From an uncultured Corynebacterium sp. (GTDB lineage: Bacteria; Actinomycetota; Actinomycetes; Mycobacteriales; Mycobacteriaceae): a stretch of DNA of 64,000 nucleotides. The stretch covers positions 1-64,000 of the forward strand of contig CALTYZ010000010.1 in assembly GCA_943913645.1 (NCBI GenBank), written 5' to 3'. Below, in pieces: positions 60,180-64,000 of this stretch. The first letter of the stretch is position 1, and every line of letters starts with the position of its first letter. The translations under genes were made by a program, and so were the position numbers. A model generated the notes under the pieces. It saw nothing but the letters and a program-made list of their open reading frames with translations. It did not search any database and had not been told where the DNA came from.

Positions 60180-62018
60180 TTAGCGTTGATACAGTTTGTC
60201 GATCTCGTCCTGGAAGCGCTCAAAAACCACGTTGCGCTTGACTTTCATCGTTGGGGTCAGTTCATCGTTGTGTTCTGAAAGATCGCGGTCGAGGATGCGG
60301 AACTTCTTGATCGCCTCGGCGCGTGACACGGTGGCGTTAGCCATGTTGATCGCGTCTTGTACCTCCACGCGCAACGCCGGGTCCTGGGCCAGGTCAGCGG
60401 TTTTGCGGTTGGGCGCGATGTTGCGGTTAGCTTTCCAGCGCTTCAACTCTTCCTCATCGAGCGTGACCAACAGGCCGACGAAGGGTTTGCCATCGCCGAC
60501 AACGAGTGCGTTGGAGATCAGCGGGTGCTGGCGGATGATTTCCTCCATCGGCCCCGGTGAGACGTTTTTGCCGCCAGCGGTCACAATGAGGTCCTTTTTG
60601 CGCCCAGTGATGCGTACGTAGCCTTCGTCGTCGACTTCACCAAGATCACCGGTGTTGAACCAGCCGTCATGGAATGCTTCGGCGGTGGCCTCCGGGTTGT
60701 TCCAGTAGCGCCGGAAGACACCTGGGCCTTTGAACTCGATTTCGCCCTCATCGTTGATGCGCACGGTGTAGCCGTTGACGGGCGGGCCGACAGTGCCGAT
60801 TTTCTGCCCGAGTTTGTTGTTCACACAGGCCGCGGCGCATGTTTCGGTCAGCCCGTAGCCCTCATAGACCGGAATGCCCATGCCGCGGAAGAAGTGGCCT
60901 AAGTCCGCGCTCATCGCGGAGCCGCCAGTGATGCCGTACCACACCGACCCACCGATGGCGGCTTTGATTTTGGAGTACACCAGCCGGTCGTAGACTTTGA
61001 GCTTCGCTGTTTGCACGCGCGACGGGCCGTTTTCGGTATCGAGTGCCCGGGAGTATTCAATCGCTGCTTTTTCCGCCTCGAGGAAGACTCGTTTGCCCAC
61101 GGCGGAACCGTCGGCGGCTTTGTTGTAGGCGCTTTCGCGCACCTTTTCAAACACGCGCGGCACCCCCATGACCATGTTCGGCCGTGAACGCTGCAGCTCT
61201 GCCGACAGTGTCGGCATGTCCGACCAGTGCGACTGAGTCACCCCCGCAATAGCGCAGGCGATTGCTACCGCCCGCTGCAACACGTGTGCCAGGGGCAGGA
61301 AGGTGACAACGCGGTTTCCTGGGGCGGCGACTTCACCGATCTCGTTGCGGATCAATGCGAAGCATTGGTAGGCCCAGTTGCCGTGGGTGAGTTCGACACC
61401 TTTGGGCCGACCGGTGGTGCCAGAGGTGTAGACGATGGAGCCGAGGTGATCGTGGGTCAGCGCTGCACAGCGGGCGTCGATACGCTGCTGCTCGACTTCC
61501 CTTCCTTCGAACTTGATGGTTTCGATCCCGGCGGAGTTGAACTCGAAGATGCGCTCCAACTGCGACGATGAATCACTAAAGCGTGGTTTTCCATCTTCAC
61601 GCAGCAGGAATGGGGTCATCAGTTCGGTGTGTTCACGTGTTTCTGTGAAGGCGATTTTCGCGCCAGAGTCTTCCAGGATCCACTGGATTTGGTGCAGCGA
61701 GCTGGTGGGATAAATCGGCACCGACGCCGCCCCAGCTGCCCAGATAGCGAAGTCTGCCAGCTGCCATTCGTAGCGTGTGCGCGAGAGGATGACCACGCGA
61801 TCCCCCGGCTCAACACCGGATGCGACAAGACCTTTTGCCACCTCGTAGACCTCGTTGAGGAACTCGCCGGCTGTGACATTGACCCACTCGTAGTTCCACG
61901 GGCGCGAAAACAGCACGATATGCGGGTTGGATTCGCACAGTGTGATGAGTTCGCGCAGGCATGTGTCCTGCTGGCGAAGGGTGAACCCGAGGTCGGTCGT
62001 GTGCATTTCAGACGGCAT
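60180..62018 (-). CDS. Long-chain fatty acid-CoA ligase (AMP-binding)
   Basis: 612 residues, ATG 62018. The AMP-binding P-loop SIVYTSGTTGRPKGVELTHG, GYGLTETCAAACVN, and DGWFNTGDLGEVDDEGYVRI are the ANL signature; RKKDLIVTAGGKNVSP holds the hinge and late Lys. The C-terminal FERFQDEIDKLYQ is typical of the FadD15-type ligases. It activates long-chain fatty acids to acyl-CoA through acyl-AMP. No neighbours of fatty acid metabolism are seen. It is divergent from malQ by 74 bases. Confidence 0.92.
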   Translation of the reverse strand: MPSEMHTTDLGFTLRQQDTCLRELITLCESNPHIVLFSRPWNYEWVNVTAGEFLNEVYEVAKGLVASGVEPGDRVVILSRTRYEWQLADFAIWAAGAASVPIYPTSSLHQIQWILEDSGAKIAFTETREHTELMTPFLLREDGKPRFSDSSSQLERIFEFNSAGIETIKFEGREVEQQRIDARCAALTHDHLGSIVYTSGTTGRPKGVELTHGNWAYQCFALIRNEIGEVAAPGNRVVTFLPLAHVLQRAVAIACAIAGVTQSHWSDMPTLSAELQRSRPNMVMGVPRVFEKVRESAYNKAADGSAVGKRVFLEAEKAAIEYSRALDTENGPSRVQTAKLKVYDRLVYSKIKAAIGGSVWYGITGGSAMSADLGHFFRGMGIPVYEGYGLTETCAAACVNNKLGQKIGTVGPPVNGYTVRINDEGEIEFKGPGVFRRYWNNPEATAEAFHDGWFNTGDLGEVDDEGYVRITGRKKDLIVTAGGKNVSPGPMEEIIRQHPLISNALVVGDGKPFVGLLVTLDEEELKRWKANRNIAPNRKTADLAQDPALRVEVQDAINMANATVSRAEAIKKFRILDRDLSEHNDELTPTMKVKRNVVFERFQDEIDKLYQR

Positions 62019-62092
62019 AATCGCCCACCCTACCCCCCGACCTGTGCCTCAGTGCAGGCAAAGTGGTGCATAGTTTGGCACAATGGCCTGTT

Positions 62093-64000
62093 GTGACGAA
62101 CGGGGAACTTCTGCTCCAACTCGCCGAAGCCTACGGGTTTGGCACCAGCTACCGCGCATCGAATGGTGTGATCACAGCCCCACCCGAGCGCTCCTTTCTC
62201 AAACTCTTGCGCGCACTGGGCATTGCGCTGAGCGACGATCCCACCGACGAAGAGCTTGCCTTCCACCTTCAGGCGCGCCGCCTGGAGGTAGCTACTCGCC
62301 CGCTGCCCCCCTGTGTTGTGGCCACAGCAGGCCAAGAGCAGCACTTCAATGTGCATGTGCATGACGGCCACCCGGCGCACTGCTGGATCCGGCTCGAAGA
62401 TGGCTCCTCGCGCGACGCCTACCAGGACGAAAACTGGGCCCCGCCAGTGACCGCGCAGGACGGCACCGTGTGGGGCGAGGCGACTTTCCATGTGCCAGGA
62501 GATTTGCCGACCGGCTGGCATGAGCTGCACCTGGAGTCCGATTTCGATCTTGACGGCGCGGGGGCCACCAGCACCTCGTGCACGCTGATTGTTGTGCCTG
62601 CCGCGCTGGAGACAAACCAGCACTACATTCACAACCCGGTGTGGGGTGTGATGGCGCAGCTGTATTCGGTGCGCTCGCAGCGCTCCTGGGGCATTGGCGA
62701 TTTTGATGACCTCGGCCGGCTTGCAGAGCTCGTGGCCGCTGAAGGCGCAGATTATTTGTTGATCAACCCGGTGCATGCGGCCCAGCCGGTGCCGCCGGTG
62801 GAGGACTCCCCGTACCTGCCCACTTCACGGCGCTTTGTCAACCCGATTTACATCTCGGTTGAGGCGGTGCCGGAGTTCAGCCAGCTCTGCGCCAACGCCG
62901 CCGCCCGGGCCGAGGTGAACAAGCTCGTCGCACCACTCAAGGCGATGAATCGCAGCCCCGAGCCGCTTGAGCGCGACACCATATTCGCTGCGAAACTTAC
63001 GGTGTTGCGCTTGTTGTTCGAGCTTGCGGAGGCGGATGCGCAGCGCACACGTGACTTTGAGCTGTATATCCACGACGAAGGCGAAGGCTTAGCGGAGTTC
63101 GCCGCCTGGTGCGCGCGTGAGGCTGGGAATGAAAAGCTGACCCGGTTCTACATGTGGTTGCAGTTCATCGCCGATGAGCAGCGCCGCATCGCCCAGGAGA
63201 AAGCGCGCGCTGCGGGCATGGAGATCGGGATTATGACCGATCTGGCTGTGGGTATCCACCCGGACGGCGCTGACGCGCACACCTTGCGTGATGTGCTTGT
63301 CGCCGACGCTTCTGTTGGCGCACCACCAGACCAGTACTCACAGCAAGGCCAGGACTGGTCCCAACCACCGTGGGACCCCCAAGCGCTTGCGCAAGCCGGT
63401 TATGGGCCGTGGCGCGACCTGCTGCGCACCGTGCTTCGTCACTCCGGCGGTGTGCGGGTCGACCACATCCTGGGCTTGTTCCGGCTGTTCTGGATGCCGC
63501 GGATGGACCGCCCGGCCAACGGTGTGTACATGAACTATGACTACCGGGCGATGGTCGGCATCCTCACGCTTGAGGCGCAGCGTGCTGGTGCGGTCGTCGT
63601 TGGTGAGGACCTGGGTACCTTCGAGCCGTGGGTGCAGGAGGTGCTGCGCGACAGCGGCATTTTGGGCACTACCGTGCTGTGGTTTGAGTCCACCCCGTGG
63701 GACAATTCGCCTTTGCCTGCAGCCCAGTACCGTCACTTATCCCTCACAGCGGTGGGCACCCACGACCTGCCGCCGACAGTCGGCTACCTCAAAGGTGCGC
63801 ACAACAAACTGCGAGATGATTTGGGGCTGGTCGCCGAGTCACTTGCTGAGCTCAACGCCTCCGACGCGGCCTGGATCAACCAGGTGCTTGCCCACGTCCA
63901 AGCCGAGGGCGCGTTTGCTGGTGGCGCGCTGGCCGAGGTCGATTTCATCAACCACGACTTCAGTGAATTCGGCCACACCGATGAGATCCTGCTTGGGTTG
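62093..64000 (+). CDS. malQ: 4-alpha-glucanotransferase, partial
   Basis: 636 codons from GTG 62093 to the end of the window; no stop seen. It moves alpha-1,4-glucan segments (GH77, amylomaltase). The N-terminal 160 residues are the actinobacterial extension. Then come VWGVMAQLYSVRSQRSWGIG, GIMTDLAVGIHPDGAD, VRVDHILGLFRLFWMP (with the catalytic Asp), VVVGEDLGTFEPWVQEV (the acid/base Glu) and TAVGTHDLPPTVGYLKG. Typical length is about 700, so roughly 65 residues lie outside. No strong ribosome site precedes the GTG; a TAGTTT at about 62070 may be part of the promoter. Confidence 0.93.
   Translation, partial: MTNGELLLQLAEAYGFGTSYRASNGVITAPPERSFLKLLRALGIALSDDPTDEELAFHLQARRLEVATRPLPPCVVATAGQEQHFNVHVHDGHPAHCWIRLEDGSSRDAYQDENWAPPVTAQDGTVWGEATFHVPGDLPTGWHELHLESDFDLDGAGATSTSCTLIVVPAALETNQHYIHNPVWGVMAQLYSVRSQRSWGIGDFDDLGRLAELVAAEGADYLLINPVHAAQPVPPVEDSPYLPTSRRFVNPIYISVEAVPEFSQLCANAAARAEVNKLVAPLKAMNRSPEPLERDTIFAAKLTVLRLLFELAEADAQRTRDFELYIHDEGEGLAEFAAWCAREAGNEKLTRFYMWLQFIADEQRRIAQEKARAAGMEIGIMTDLAVGIHPDGADAHTLRDVLVADASVGAPPDQYSQQGQDWSQPPWDPQALAQAGYGPWRDLLRTVLRHSGGVRVDHILGLFRLFWMPRMDRPANGVYMNYDYRAMVGILTLEAQRAGAVVVGEDLGTFEPWVQEVLRDSGILGTTVLWFESTPWDNSPLPAAQYRHLSLTAVGTHDLPPTVGYLKGAHNKLRDDLGLVAESLAELNASDAAWINQVLAHVQAEGAFAGGALAEVDFINHDFSEFGHTDEILLGL

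Noticed and set aside
1..64000. CRISPR arrays, rRNA genes and insertion sequences
   Set aside because: I looked for regularly spaced repeats, rRNA-like blocks and transposases and saw none.

Overview
The window is a stretch of chromosome from a high-GC actinobacterium, almost certainly a Corynebacterium. The evidence is gene order and gene content. The blocks ppx/gppA - DUF501 - divIC - eno - lytic transglycosylase - mazG, dnaG - dgt - TPM-domain protein, and glyS - smtB/arsR - zur - uppS - recO - era - corC - ybeY - phoH - rsmE - dnaJ2 - hrcA - hemW follow the order known from Mycobacterium/Corynebacterium. The cstA - small CC-ending protein - ArsA-like ATPase operon is a corynebacterial hallmark. 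No species is claimed.

Layout. (1) 1-5054: a minus-strand tandem array of DUF3558-type lipoproteins alternating with a small, probably helical protein. Some members are intact, one is frameshifted and two small-protein copies are broken; a 294-bp block is present twice with identical sequence. (2) 5133-10715: a beta-lactamase-fold serine hydrolase, a DUF4230-like membrane protein with a small membrane partner, an AbgT-family transporter with a strong terminator, two secreted proteins of unknown function and tRNA-Asn. (3) 10947-26348: a surface polysaccharide locus. UDP-ManNAc dehydrogenase (wecC) and UDP-GlcNAc 2-epimerase (wecB) at its two ends would supply UDP-ManNAcA. Between them lie six glycosyltransferases, two of them CgeB-like and very unusual, and a Wzm/Wzt (TagG/TagH)-type ABC exporter. 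A tRNA with a CAU anticodon sits just before wecB.

(4) 26466-36705: housekeeping genes (gppA, DUF501, divIC, eno, a lytic transglycosylase, mazG, dnaG). Inserted between divIC and eno is a two-gene RloA/RloB (AbiL-like) anti-phage type module, preceded by a perfect 16-bp inverted repeat. (5) 36768-37554: a secreted lipoprotein ribonuclease of the RNase Sa/barnase type overlapping a barstar-family inhibitor. (6) 37697-46241: cstA operon, dgt, a TPM-domain secreted coiled-coil protein, an HNH endonuclease, and an uncharacterised coupled gene pair. (7) 46273-59409: glyS, then the zinc regulators smtB-like and zur on the plus strand, then a long minus-strand run of translation, RNA, DNA-repair and chaperone genes from hemW down to uppS. 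(8) 59420-64000: a hypothetical protein, a long-chain acyl-CoA ligase, and the start of malQ, which runs off the window.

The items most worth a second look are the RloAB insertion with its palindrome, the RNase-barstar pair, the decaying lipoprotein/small-protein array, the membrane-anchored coiled-coil CgeB-like transferases, the DnaG whose zinc ligands are missing, and the SmtB-like regulator without the usual alpha-5 zinc residues. All functional calls come from reading the sequence and from memory of families; no searches were run.
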